NCBI GenBank assembly: GCA_019347795.1
Contig: JAHWKS010000032.1
Location: 1 to 14,234 of the forward strand
Direction of reading: 5' to 3'
Source of the DNA: Planctomycetota bacterium
GTDB lineage: Bacteria > Planctomycetota > Planctomycetia > Pirellulales > Pirellulaceae
Length of the DNA stretch: 14,234 nucleotides
The notes under the pieces were generated by a model, which ran no database searches, was not told the origin of the DNA, and worked only from the letters and a program-made list of their open reading frames with translations. Within the stretch, counting starts at the first letter, position 1. Each line of letters begins with the position of its first letter. Both the position numbers and the translations under genes were made by a program. Positions 7,979-14,234 of the stretch are shown here, one piece after another.

Positions 7979-8455
7979 ATGAACGCCAAACTACTGAACG
8001 CTGATCGGGAACGGACTTACGCCGTCGTGTTCGACGAGGGAGAAGAAGTAACGGAAGGCCTGCGCCGTTTTGCGGAAGAGGAGGGGTGCAACGCGGCGCG
8101 GCTGACCGGCATCGGCGCCTTTCGCAGCGTCGTGCTGGCGTGGTTCAATCTCGACACGCAGGAGTATGAGGAGATTCCCATCGACGAACAGGTGGAAGTG
8201 CTCTCGCTGGTCGGCAATATCGCTGAACATGAGGAGAAGCCGAAGCTGCACGTCCACTTGGTGGTTGGAAAACGGGACGGAACCGCGCACGGGGGGCATC
8301 TCGTGCGCGGCGTCGTCCGTCCGACGCTCGAGGTGATGCTCATCGAGTCGCCGCGATACCTGCGGCGCCGGCACGATCCAAAGACGGGTCTGGCGTTGAT
8401 CGACCCGGAAGACTCCTCCGCCGCTGGCTACGCAACGTATGCCCAGCGCAAATGA
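7979..8455 (+). CDS. PPC/DUF296-domain protein
   Basis: 158 residues covering one PPC (plant and prokaryote conserved, DUF296) domain, a trimeric fold. In plants it is part of AT-hook DNA-binding proteins; bacterial single-domain members are mostly uncharacterised. The conserved histidines are present: H91 and H93 (LHVHLVVG), then H104 and H107 (GTAHGGHLVRG). These form a probable metal site at the trimer interface. LTGIGAFRSVVLAWF near residues 39-53 is the usual N-terminal phrase. The end (PKTGLALIDPEDSSAAGYATYAQ-like tail) looks complete. ATG 7979 follows AAGGAA (7965-7970) by 8 bases and lies 35 bases after the dehydrogenase stop, so the gene is likely in the same operon. There is no AT-hook, so direct DNA binding is uncertain; a ligand-binding or regulatory role for the metabolic cluster is only inferred. 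Confidence 0.9.
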   Translation: MNAKLLNADRERTYAVVFDEGEEVTEGLRRFAEEEGCNAARLTGIGAFRSVVLAWFNLDTQEYEEIPIDEQVEVLSLVGNIAEHEEKPKLHVHLVVGKRDGTAHGGHLVRGVVRPTLEVMLIESPRYLRRRHDPKTGLALIDPEDSSAAGYATYAQRK

Positions 8456-8469
8456 GAAAGGACCGCATC

Positions 8470-8793
8470 ATGGCTAACTCCGCCTCTTCATCGGGCTCGG
8501 GCGACAAGCCGGTTGCCCGCCAAGGCGTAGGGCTGGGAATGGACATGGCCTTCAGCCCGCCCCCCGACCCCACCGGCTGGCGGCAATGCCCCGATTGCCA
8601 AATCTGGTGCAAAGACGAGAATCGCCCCTCCTGCCCGAACTGCGGGTACGTGTTCGGACAGGAAGACTCGTCGGTCCCCGTCCCCGCCTTGGACGAGGCG
8701 ACGCTGCGAGCCGCACAAGAACTGATCGACACGGCCGGAGGGGTCGAGAATGCCCGCATCGCCCTTCGCCGCGCTGCTCAAGAACGTTCGTGA
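8470..8793 (+). CDS. Small zinc-ribbon protein of unknown function
   Basis: 107 residues. A disordered Ser/Gly-rich start is followed by a zinc ribbon with C40, C43, C55 and C58 in the pattern CxxC...CxxCG (CPDC and CPNCG), plus an extra C47. The second half, from about residue 70, is a helical stretch (DEATLRAAQELIDTAGG, then ALRRAAQE). Such ribbons bind Zn and often mediate nucleic-acid or protein contacts; no specific role can be assigned. ATG 8470 is chosen because AAAGGA (8457-8462) lies 7 bases upstream. An ATG at 8452 overlaps the PPC gene's stop as ATGA and would add six residues, but has no clear ribosome site. It is the last gene of the plus-strand cluster and lies 14 bases after the PPC gene. 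The minus-strand sulfatase open frame, once frameshifted, runs across this gene in antisense, which I take as chance. Confidence 0.8.
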   Translation: MANSASSSGSGDKPVARQGVGLGMDMAFSPPPDPTGWRQCPDCQIWCKDENRPSCPNCGYVFGQEDSSVPVPALDEATLRAAQELIDTAGGVENARIALRRAAQERS

Positions 8794-10311
8794 GCGGAGC
8801 CTCACTTCGCTTCGCTTTGCAAGCGAGCCGCGGCGCCGAAATCGAGGCGGCGCGCGGCCGGGCTTGCTGTGCGGCCGCGGCTCACCACAGCGGCTCGACC
8901 ATTTGCTCGTCGAGAGTCTACCACTTTTCCACCAACGCCTGAAGTTTCGCCGGCGCCTCGGCAGCCAGATTCTGCGCCTCGTTGATGTCTTCGGCGAGGT
9001 GATATACTCCCACGTGTCGGCGGCTTGTCGGCCGCGGCCTTCTCTGACGGCCTTCCAACTTCCCTGACGCACCGCCGCCTTGCGGCCGACGCGCCAATAC
9101 AGCATTTCATGCGGCGGGTCGGTCTGCTCGCCCGAGAGATACGGGAGCAGGTTCACGCCGTCGTACCTGTCTGCCGCGATGGGGATGCTTGCGGCGCCGA
9201 GGAACGTCGGGGCCAGATCAAGCGAAATGACGGGGCGTGCGTCGGCGCGTCCCGCCTGGATGCGATCTTTCCACTGGAGGATCAGCGGGATGCGGATGCC
9301 GCCTTCATAGAGTTGTCCTTTGCCGCCGCGGAGCGGCAGATTGCTGCTGGTCAGTTCTCGCGTGGGGCCGCCGTTGTCGCTGAGGAAGACGATCAGCGTG
9401 TTCTCCTCCAGGCCGTGCGCCCGCAGCGAAGCCAGGATCCGTCCGACGCTGTCGTCCAGATGCGAGAGCATCGCGGCGAAGATGCGGCGATGCACGTCTT
9501 CGACGTGCGCGAAGCGTCCCATGTACGCATCGGCCCCTTGCATGGGGCTGTGGACCGCGTTGTATGACACCGTCAGAAAGAACGGCTGGCTGCGATGGCG
9601 GGCGATGAACTGCTCCGCCTCGCGGGTCAGGGCGTCGGTGAGATGCTGCCGCTCATCGACCGGCTGGCTGTTGCGGAGGATCGGATTGTTGGCGTCGTAA
9701 TCCGGCTCGCGATTTCCCATGTGCGTGGACCAGATGACGCGGCCGTCGGGCGAAGCCCAGCGTCCTTGCGAGCCGTCGGGAAGCGCCCTTCGCCGCAGCC
9801 ACGTGGTCACCCCAGGCCACGGCGGCGGGACGAAGTAATGCCCTTCGTGCATGAAGCCGAAGAACTCGTCGAAGCCGCGCCGCTGCGGGTGAAACTTCGC
9901 CGTCCCTCCCAAATGCCATTTACCGAAAAGTGCCGTCACATACCCGGCGTCGCGGAGCGTGTCGCCGATGGTCCGCTCATCAACCGGCAGGCCGATCTGC
10001 GGATCTTCATTCTCGGCGCCGATTGGGTTGAACTCAAAGCCGAACCGCGTCTGGTATCGCCCGGTAAACAGTCCGGCCCGCGACGCCGCACAATACGGGG
10101 CGGTGACATATCCGTCGGAGAATCGCACCCCGCCCTCGGCCAAGGAGTCAATATGCGGAGTTGGAATCTCCTCGCCCCCATAGCAGCCGAGTTCCCCGTA
10201 GCCGAGGTCATCCGCGATGAGCAGCACGATGTTCGGCCGCTCGTCGGCAACAGCGGTGGTTTGGAGTAACGCGATGAGCGCGAACACGAAGAGAGCAGCC
10301 AGTCGAGGCAT
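8488..10311 (-). CDS. Exported formylglycine-dependent arylsulfatase with frameshifted C-terminus
   Basis: Sulfatases hydrolyse sulfate esters, often on polysaccharides, and planctomycetes commonly have many. ATG 10311 follows AAGGGA by 6 bases; ATG 10314 is adjacent. The signal peptide is clear: MPRLAALFV..., a hydrophobic core, then AVA before DERPNIV. Metal-site DD is at 34-35 (IADDLGYGE). The activation motif is CAASR, with C74 to become formylglycine, followed by GLFTGR. GKWHLG (130-135), H254 (VHSP) and DN in SDNGG (311-315) complete the active site. Homology holds to ADTWE (codons ending 9007), where one base appears to be missing. The open frame then continues in the wrong phase, Arg-rich and across the zinc-ribbon gene in antisense, to 8488. 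The family-like end lies in another frame and stops at 8882, which would give about 476 residues. All catalytic residues precede the lesion, so some activity is possible. The gene lies 72 bases after the uracil-DNA glycosylase stop. Confidence 0.85.
   Translation of the reverse strand: MPRLAALFVFALIALLQTTAVADERPNIVLLIADDLGYGELGCYGGEEIPTPHIDSLAEGGVRFSDGYVTAPYCAASRAGLFTGRYQTRFGFEFNPIGAENEDPQIGLPVDERTIGDTLRDAGYVTALFGKWHLGGTAKFHPQRRGFDEFFGFMHEGHYFVPPPWPGVTTWLRRRALPDGSQGRWASPDGRVIWSTHMGNREPDYDANNPILRNSQPVDERQHLTDALTREAEQFIARHRSQPFFLTVSYNAVHSPMQGADAYMGRFAHVEDVHRRIFAAMLSHLDDSVGRILASLRAHGLEENTLIVFLSDNGGPTRELTSSNLPLRGGKGQLYEGGIRIPLILQWKDRIQAGRADARPVISLDLAPTFLGAASIPIAADRYDGVNLLPYLSGEQTDPPHEMLYWRVGRKAAVRQGSWKAVREGRGRQAADTWEYITSPKTSTRRRIWLPRRRRNFRRWWKSGRLSTSKWSSRCGEPRPHSKPGRAPPRFRRRGSLAKRSEVRLRSRTFLSSAAKGDAGILDPSGRVDQFLCGSQRRLVQGGDGDRRVFLSEHVPAVRAGGAILVFAPDLAIGALPPAGGVGGRAEGHVHSQPYALAGNRLVARAR
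8790..8826. terminator. Two hairpins at the convergent junction, possible bidirectional terminator
   Basis: GTGAG-CGGAGC-CTCAC (8790-8805) overlaps the zinc-ribbon stop codon, and TCGCTT-TGC-AAGCGA (8812-8826) follows. They lie between the plus-strand cluster and the ancestral end of the minus-strand sulfatase. Neither has a true T-run, so termination is uncertain. Confidence 0.3.
8882..9006 (-). pseudogene. Displaced native C-terminus of the sulfatase, with an internal amber codon
   Basis: Read in the frame offset by one base from the sulfatase, codons from 9004 give YHLAEDINEAQNLA, then AKLQALVEKW. This is the classic sulfatase ending (LYHLAEDINEAQNLA). TAG at 8920-8918 interrupts it, and TLDEQMVEPLW with TGA at 8884-8882 follows in the same frame. 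One inserted base near 9006 would join WE to a Leu codon and YHLAED. Two independent lesions, a 1-base deletion and a nonsense codon, separate the annotated frame from this end. Either decay or sequencing error could explain them. Confidence 0.75.
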
Positions 10312-10383
10312 CATCGGTCCCTTGGGAGCAGAAAGCGGCGGCAAGTCGTGTCCAAGATCGCGAGTCGGCGGTCGCGAGGCGTT

Positions 10384-11172
10384 CTACGAACGTTCCGCGT
10401 CTGACATGAGTCCCATGTCGCGCATCAAGAATTGAATGTCTTCCCAGGTCTTGCGTTTCTCCTCGGGAGCGCGGAGGAGATAGGCGGGGTGGTACGTCAC
10501 CAGCACCTTGACGCCGCGGTAGTCGAGGAATCGCCCACGCATCTTGCCGACTGAAAGCTTCGTCTGCAGCAGGTTCTGCGCGGCGACCGCGCCCAGGCAG
10601 ACGATGTACTCGGGTCGGAGGATGTCGAGCTGCTGCTCGAAGAAGCCGCGGCAGTTCTCGACCTCGTCCGGCGCCGGATTGCGGTTGTTCGGCGGGCGGC
10701 ACTTGAGCGTGTTGAGGATGTACACGTCGTCCCGCTTCAGCCCCATGCCGTTTTCGATAATCTTGGTGAGCAACTGCCCCGCGGCGCCGACGAACGGCTC
10801 TCCCTTCTTGTCCTCGTCGAATCCCGGCGCCTCTCCCATAAACACGACCCGCGGGTTCGGGTTGCCAACGCCGAACACCGTTTGTGTCCTCGATCCCGCC
10901 AGGGCCGCACACCGCGTGCAGGCGGCCACTTCCTGCTGCAAGACGCGCAGGGCGGCTACTCGATCCTCGCCCGCCGAAGGAGGAGCGGGCGCCGGAGCAA
11001 CCTCTCGCTCGACCGGCGCGGACGCCGCGGCTTCGCCTGGCCGCGGCGCCGCGGCCGAAGCAGCCGCTTCCGGCAGCACGAGATGCGTGACGCCGGCGCG
11101 ATGCAGGCTTTCCAAACGCTGCCGAACAACTTTGCGAAGGCGAAGCGACGCAGCCGCGCTGGAGGCGTCCAT
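10384..11172 (-). CDS. Uracil-DNA glycosylase, family 4 (Fe-S cluster type)
   Basis: 262 residues. Removes uracil from DNA in base-excision repair. Four cluster cysteines C85, C88, C158 and C174 have the spacing of family 4 enzymes (CxxC, about 70 residues, then 16). Motif A is GEAPG at 113-117 with the DEDKKGEPFVG continuation, the central NTLKCRPPNNRNP motif is at about 154-166, and the HPAYL motif is at 228-232. A Pro/Ala/Glu-rich stretch (about 35-66) links a short charged N-terminal segment (1-30) to the catalytic domain, making the protein longer than minimal homologues of about 200 residues. ATG 11172 is the only ATG that fits this N-terminus, but no clear Shine-Dalgarno sequence precedes it. 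It starts 46 bases after the XdhC-family stop and 72 bases separate it from the sulfatase, so co-transcription is likely although the functions are unrelated. Confidence 0.93.
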   Translation of the reverse strand: MDASSAAASLRLRKVVRQRLESLHRAGVTHLVLPEAAASAAAPRPGEAAASAPVEREVAPAPAPPSAGEDRVAALRVLQQEVAACTRCAALAGSRTQTVFGVGNPNPRVVFMGEAPGFDEDKKGEPFVGAAGQLLTKIIENGMGLKRDDVYILNTLKCRPPNNRNPAPDEVENCRGFFEQQLDILRPEYIVCLGAVAAQNLLQTKLSVGKMRGRFLDYRGVKVLVTYHPAYLLRAPEEKRKTWEDIQFLMRDMGLMSDAERS

Positions 11173-11218
11173 AAGAGGATTTCGCGAGCAAGGGAGCGAA
11201 GATTGAACTTCTGGTTGC

Positions 11219-12295
11219 CTACGCCGAAACCTCGACGCCTGAGGGACGGCCGGGCACTCGGCCGCCGAGGTTTCGGTGGGCGACCAGCTCGGCGCAGATG
11301 CTGACAGCGATTTCGGGAACGGTTTGCGAGCCGATGTCGATGCCCAGGGGGGCGTAAACCCGCGCGAGGGCTTCCGGCGAAACTCCCTCACCGAGCAGGT
11401 CGTCGAAGATCATCTTAATCTTGCGGCGGCTGCCGATCAGCCCCACGTAGCGGGCGTTCCGCTCCGCCAGGTGATACAGCGCCTCCTCATCATGGTTATG
11501 GCCGCGGGTGACAATCAGGCAGTAGGTGTCGGGGGTGATCTCCAGTTGCGGCAGCACCTTGTCGATCGGACCGCACAGGCGCCGCTCCGCTTTGGGAAAT
11601 CGCTCGCGGCTGACGAACTCCTCGCGGTCATCGACCACCCAGACATCGAAGTCGAGATCGGCCGCCAGCGACCCGACGGCCTTCCCCACGTGTCCGCCGC
11701 CGACGATCACCAGCCGGCAGCGCGGCAGCGCGGGGAGGTACGCGACGCCCGCCTCGGCGTACGGCCGCGGCCGGTCCGAAAGGGGACGCAGGCGCTGGCG
11801 GACGATGGCGGCGGCGTGCGGCCCGGCGTGCAGGGTGGCGGCGAGTCGGCCTTCGGCGTCGAAGAGGAAACTGGCGGTAATCGGCAATCCCGGCTGCTTC
11901 ACCTCGAAGACAATTGCCTCAGTCACGCCTTCGGCGTTGTCGAGGCGATGCGACAGCTCCTCGAAATAGGCGTTCCGTTCGCCTCGGCGGAGCGGCTCGA
12001 TGAGGATCTGCATTCGGCCGCCGCAGATGAGTCCGTCGTCCCAGCCGTAGTCGCTGTCGAGCTGAAACTTTGCGACCTCCGCCGCCCCGCCGGCGAGCAC
12101 CGCCAGCGCGCGGCGTTTGACTTCCGCCTCGACGCAGCCTCCGCCGAGCGTGCCGGCCTGCGAGCCATCGGCGAACACGAGCATCAAAGCCCCCGGCTTC
12201 TGCGGCGTGGAGCCGCGCGTCTCCACCAGCCGGCAGTACGCCACCTCCCGCCCCTCGGCCAGGGCTCCTCTCAGTTGTCTCAAGAGATCACGCAT
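11219..12295 (-). CDS. XdhC/CoxI-family protein (molybdenum cofactor insertion/sulfuration factor)
   Basis: 358 residues with both domains of the family. The N-terminal XdhC_CoxI domain has ETRGSTPQKPGA (25-36), GGGC (51-54) and CGG at 91-93. The C-terminal Rossmann domain has VIVGGGHVGKA near 197-206, VDDREEF (221-227), TRGHNHD (263-269) and YVGLIGSRRK (283-292). Characterised relatives help deliver or sulfurate the molybdenum cofactor of xanthine dehydrogenase-type enzymes. No molybdenum hydroxylase subunit is in this window, so the partner must be elsewhere or the role differs. ATG 12295 is preceded only by a weak GGA six bases upstream. The gene begins 65 bases after the ABM protein stop and ends 46 bases before the glycosylase gene. 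Confidence 0.9.
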   Translation of the reverse strand: MRDLLRQLRGALAEGREVAYCRLVETRGSTPQKPGALMLVFADGSQAGTLGGGCVEAEVKRRALAVLAGGAAEVAKFQLDSDYGWDDGLICGGRMQILIEPLRRGERNAYFEELSHRLDNAEGVTEAIVFEVKQPGLPITASFLFDAEGRLAATLHAGPHAAAIVRQRLRPLSDRPRPYAEAGVAYLPALPRCRLVIVGGGHVGKAVGSLAADLDFDVWVVDDREEFVSRERFPKAERRLCGPIDKVLPQLEITPDTYCLIVTRGHNHDEEALYHLAERNARYVGLIGSRRKIKMIFDDLLGEGVSPEALARVYAPLGIDIGSQTVPEIAVSICAELVAHRNLGGRVPGRPSGVEVSA

Positions 12296-12333
12296 GCCAA
12301 ATCCACTAGAGAAACGTCCTTTACCACGCGCCC

Positions 12334-12351
12334 ACGCTTGCGGCCAGCGCG
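12334..12351. repeat. Copy 1 of an 18-base intergenic repeat
   Basis: ACGCTTGCGGCCAGCGCG lies in the gap between the ABM gene and the XdhC-family start. It matches 12708-12725 in 17 of 18 bases. CGCT and AGCG at either side allow a short 4-bp stem. It is probably an interspersed genomic element, but only two copies are seen here. Confidence 0.45.
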
Positions 12352-12360
12352 CCGGAACCC

Positions 12361-12669
12361 TCACACCGGCGCCAAGATCTCCAGTCCCACACTCTTCACC
12401 AAATCCTTCACCCGCTCGCGATACTCCGCCATGTGCGGCGCCTTCAGATGCGCTTCCAGCGCCGGCACGCTCTCCCACTTCTCGACGATCACCGCCACGT
12501 TCTCCCCCACCGGCCCTTGAGCGGCGATGTTGGTGGCCGCATCGACGGTGGGGCCGTACTCGATGCATCCCTGTTCCGCCTGCACCGCCGGCACGATCTT
12601 GCGGAACTCCGCCAGGAACTCCTCCCGCCGTCCCTCGGCGACTTCGATCGTCGCGATCACAATCACCAT
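12361..12669 (-). CDS. Antibiotic-biosynthesis-monooxygenase (ABM) domain protein
   Basis: 102 residues, a whole single ABM-type domain (dimeric alpha-beta ferredoxin-like barrel). Typical phrases are IEVAEGRREEFLAEFRKIV, EQGCIEYG near residues 32-39 and the VEKWESVPALEAHL block around 63-76, then APHM. Members include quinol monooxygenases (YgiN-like) and proteins of unknown role, so the reaction cannot be assigned. ATG 12669 has GGAG 8 bases upstream. ATG 12675 is only 2 bases from GGAG and would add two residues. The gene starts 89 bases after the malic enzyme stop, and a possible promoter lies in the gap (12738-12743). It may begin a transcription unit with the XdhC-family and glycosylase genes. 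Confidence 0.88.
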   Translation of the reverse strand: MVIVIATIEVAEGRREEFLAEFRKIVPAVQAEQGCIEYGPTVDAATNIAAQGPVGENVAVIVEKWESVPALEAHLKAPHMAEYRERVKDLVKSVGLEILAPV

Positions 12670-12707
12670 CAGCATCTCTCCTAACAGCGCATTTGCGGTG
12701 TAACGTC

Positions 12708-12725
12708 ACGCTTGCGGGCAGCGCG
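12708..12725. repeat. Copy 2 of an 18-base intergenic repeat
   Basis: ACGCTTGCGGGCAGCGCG lies in the gap between the malic enzyme stop and the ABM start, and matches 12334-12351 except for one base. Both copies lie 39 bases upstream of their gene's start on the minus strand, in the same orientation. Confidence 0.45.
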
Positions 12726-12737
12726 TCCCACACCCCG

Positions 12738-12743
12738 AGTATA
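12738..12743 (-). promoter_or_regulatory. Possible -10 box for the ABM gene
   Basis: On the minus strand TATACT (12743-12738) is one base from the sigma-70 consensus and sits about 70 bases before ATG 12669. No good -35 box is visible. The larger motif CTTGTATA (12747-12740) also occurs before the malic enzyme gene (14229-14222). Confidence 0.3.
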
Positions 12744-12758
12744 CAAGAAACGCCCCCC

Positions 12759-14192
12759 TCATCCCGTACCCAGGTGGGCGGGCTTGGTGCGGCGGCGGGC
12801 GACGCCGGCGTCGACGGCGGAGGTGGAGACGGCCAAGGCGACCGCATCCGCCACGCGGCGGTCGAAGACGCTGGGGATCACGTAGTCGGGACTCAGCTCC
12901 GTCTCGGTGATCACGGCGGCGATCGCTTTCGCGGCGGCCACCTTCATTTCCTCGGTGATGCGGCTGGCCCGCACCTCCAGCACGCCCTTGAACAGCCCGG
13001 GGAAGCAGAGGACGTTGTTGATCTGGTTCGGATAATCGGACCGGCCGGTGGCGATCACCTTGCAGTGCGGCGCCGCCAATTCCGGCGAGATCTCCGGATC
13101 GGGATTCGCCAGCGCAAAGACGATGGCGTCCTTGGCCATGCGCTTGACGTCGTCCTCGCTCAGCACGTCGGCCGCCGAGACGCCGATGAACACGTCAGCC
13201 CCGCGGATCACGTCGGAAAGGCTTCCCGTCTCCTGCTCCGGGTTGGTGTTTTCCGCGACCCAGCGTTTGAGCGGATGCCGGTCGTCGCTGTCGTCGGGCG
13301 AGATGGCGCCCTCGCGGTCGCAGACGACGATCCGCCCCGCGCCCATCGAGAGCAGCAGCTTGCAGATGGCGGTCCCGGCCGCCCCGGCGCCGTTGATGAT
13401 GATCTTCACCTCCCCCAGGTTCTTGCCGACCACCTTAAGCGAGTTCTCCAGCGCCGCCAGCGCGACCACCGCCGTGCCGTGCTGGTCGTCGTGAAACACC
13501 GGGATATCGACCTGGGGAATCAGCCGCTCCTCAATCTCCACGCATCGCGGAGCGGAGATGTCCTCCAGGTTGATGCCGCCGAACGTGGGCGCCAGGCGAA
13601 TGCACGTCTCGATAATCTCGTCCACGTCCTGCGTGTCGAGGCAGATGGGGAAGGCGTCCACGCCGCCGAACTCCTTGAACAAGAGCGCTTTCCCCTCCAT
13701 CACGGGAAGCGCCGCTCGCGGGCCGATGTTCCCCAGCCCCAGCACGGCTGAGCCGTCGGTGATCACCGCCACCATGTTGCGGCGAATGGTCAAGGCGAAC
13801 GACGCATCCGGCTCCGCGTGGATCGCCCGGCAGACGCGGGCCACGCCGGGGGTGTAGGCCATTGAGAGATCGTCGCGGGTCTTCACCGGCACCTTGCCGG
13901 TCACCTCGATCTTGCCTCCCAGGTGCAGGAGGAAGGTGCGGTCGGAGACCGAGATCACCTCGACGTGGGGCATCTCCCGCACGCGAGAGACGATCTGCTC
14001 GCCGTGGTGCTCGTTGCGGGCGTTGACGGTGATGTCGCGGGTGATGGTGTCCTTCCGCACGTCAACGATGTCCACCGCGCCGATGAACCCGTCGGCGTCT
14101 CCGATCACCGACGTGATGCGTCCCAACTGCCCCGCCCTATCGGGGTAACGCAACCGCATGGTGACGCTGTAGGAAGGACTCTGCACGCCCAT
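12759..14192 (-). CDS. NAD-dependent malic enzyme with N-terminal ACT domain
   Basis: 477 residues. Decarboxylates malate to pyruvate with reduction of NAD(P). An N-terminal ACT domain (about 8-85) has LRYPDRAGQLGRITSVIG, a fold that usually binds an amino acid or other regulator, so allosteric control is likely. The malic enzyme domain follows: AYTPGVA (112-118), TDGSAVLGLGNIG (145-157), NLEDISAP (208-215), FHDDQHGTA (233-241). The nucleotide-binding loop is GAGAAG (269-274). The C-terminal part includes RSDYPNQINNVLCFPG, a conserved signature. NAD rather than NADP preference is inferred from family habit. ATG 14192 follows a strong AAGGAGG (14205-14199) by 6 bases, so this start is well supported; the frame open to 14228 is not used. 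TATAGC at 14225-14220 could be a -10 box. This is the first minus-strand gene seen here, and anything upstream is outside the window. It supplies pyruvate, the presumed substrate of the ThDP enzyme encoded at 1971. Confidence 0.95.
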   Translation of the reverse strand: MGVQSPSYSVTMRLRYPDRAGQLGRITSVIGDADGFIGAVDIVDVRKDTITRDITVNARNEHHGEQIVSRVREMPHVEVISVSDRTFLLHLGGKIEVTGKVPVKTRDDLSMAYTPGVARVCRAIHAEPDASFALTIRRNMVAVITDGSAVLGLGNIGPRAALPVMEGKALLFKEFGGVDAFPICLDTQDVDEIIETCIRLAPTFGGINLEDISAPRCVEIEERLIPQVDIPVFHDDQHGTAVVALAALENSLKVVGKNLGEVKIIINGAGAAGTAICKLLLSMGAGRIVVCDREGAISPDDSDDRHPLKRWVAENTNPEQETGSLSDVIRGADVFIGVSAADVLSEDDVKRMAKDAIVFALANPDPEISPELAAPHCKVIATGRSDYPNQINNVLCFPGLFKGVLEVRASRITEEMKVAAAKAIAAVITETELSPDYVIPSVFDRRVADAVALAVSTSAVDAGVARRRTKPAHLGTG

Positions 14193-14219
14193 GGCCGACC
14201 TCCTTGATGTTGGGAAAAC

Positions 14220-14225
14220 GCTATA
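14220..14225 (-). promoter_or_regulatory. Possible -10 box for the malic enzyme gene
   Basis: TATAGC on the minus strand (14225-14220) lies about 28 bases before ATG 14192 and is preceded by CTTG, as in the ABM leader. The -35 region would fall at or beyond the window edge, so the call rests on one hexamer. Confidence 0.25.
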
Positions 14226-14234
14226 CAAGCATCG

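Noticed and set aside
12117..13751. Plus-strand open frame of 544 codons
   Set aside because: It is antisense to the malic enzyme, ABM and XdhC-family genes, with low-complexity Pro/Arg-rich sequence and no domain.
1..14234. CRISPR array, insertion sequence, tRNA or rRNA genes
   Set aside because: No regularly spaced repeats, transposase motifs, terminal inverted repeats, or cloverleaf or rRNA signatures were seen when reading through.

Overview
The window is GC-rich, dense bacterial chromosomal DNA. A planctomycete (Pirellulales-like) source is likely but unproven. The grounds are the style of the hypothetical protein at the left edge, a secreted formylglycine-type sulfatase, a D-2-hydroxyacid dehydrogenase fused to its Fe-S half, and short intergenic repeats. 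No rRNA, tRNA, CRISPR array, transposase or phage gene was seen.

Left part, plus strand (1-8793). The 3' part of a hypothetical protein gene (1-1275) comes first. A small cupin gene follows (about 1357-1728); it has no ATG, GTG or TTG at the position its homology demands, and seems to start at ATT. After a 242-base gap comes a tight cluster: a pyruvate oxidase-like ThDP enzyme (1971-3752), an enolase-superfamily acid-sugar dehydratase (3758-5098, running far into the next gene), a very large FAD plus Fe-S 2-hydroxyacid dehydrogenase with a hydrophobic C-terminal tail (4818-7943), a PPC/DUF296 protein (7979-8455) and a zinc-ribbon protein (8470-8793). The first three suggest oxidation of sugar acids and 2-hydroxyacids, with electrons passed to the membrane. 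The last two look like accessory or regulatory proteins.

Right part, minus strand (14192 down to about 8882). In transcription order: an ACT-domain NAD-malic enzyme, a small antibiotic-biosynthesis-monooxygenase (ABM) protein, an XdhC/CoxI-family protein, a family 4 uracil-DNA glycosylase with an Fe-S cluster, and an exported arylsulfatase. The sulfatase meets the plus-strand cluster tail to tail. Its C-terminus is broken by a one-base frameshift and, in the restored frame, an amber codon; the family-like ending can still be read at 8882-9006.

The most interesting observations are the apparent ATT start of the cupin gene with a perfect 8+8 inverted repeat around a possible -10 box just upstream, the double lesion in the sulfatase, the long overlap of the dehydratase and dehydrogenase genes, the membrane-tail candidate on the dehydrogenase, and a shared 18-base repeat in two minus-strand intergenic gaps. 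I see no clearly new multi-gene defence or mobile system. The metabolic cluster is the best candidate for an uncharacterised pathway.
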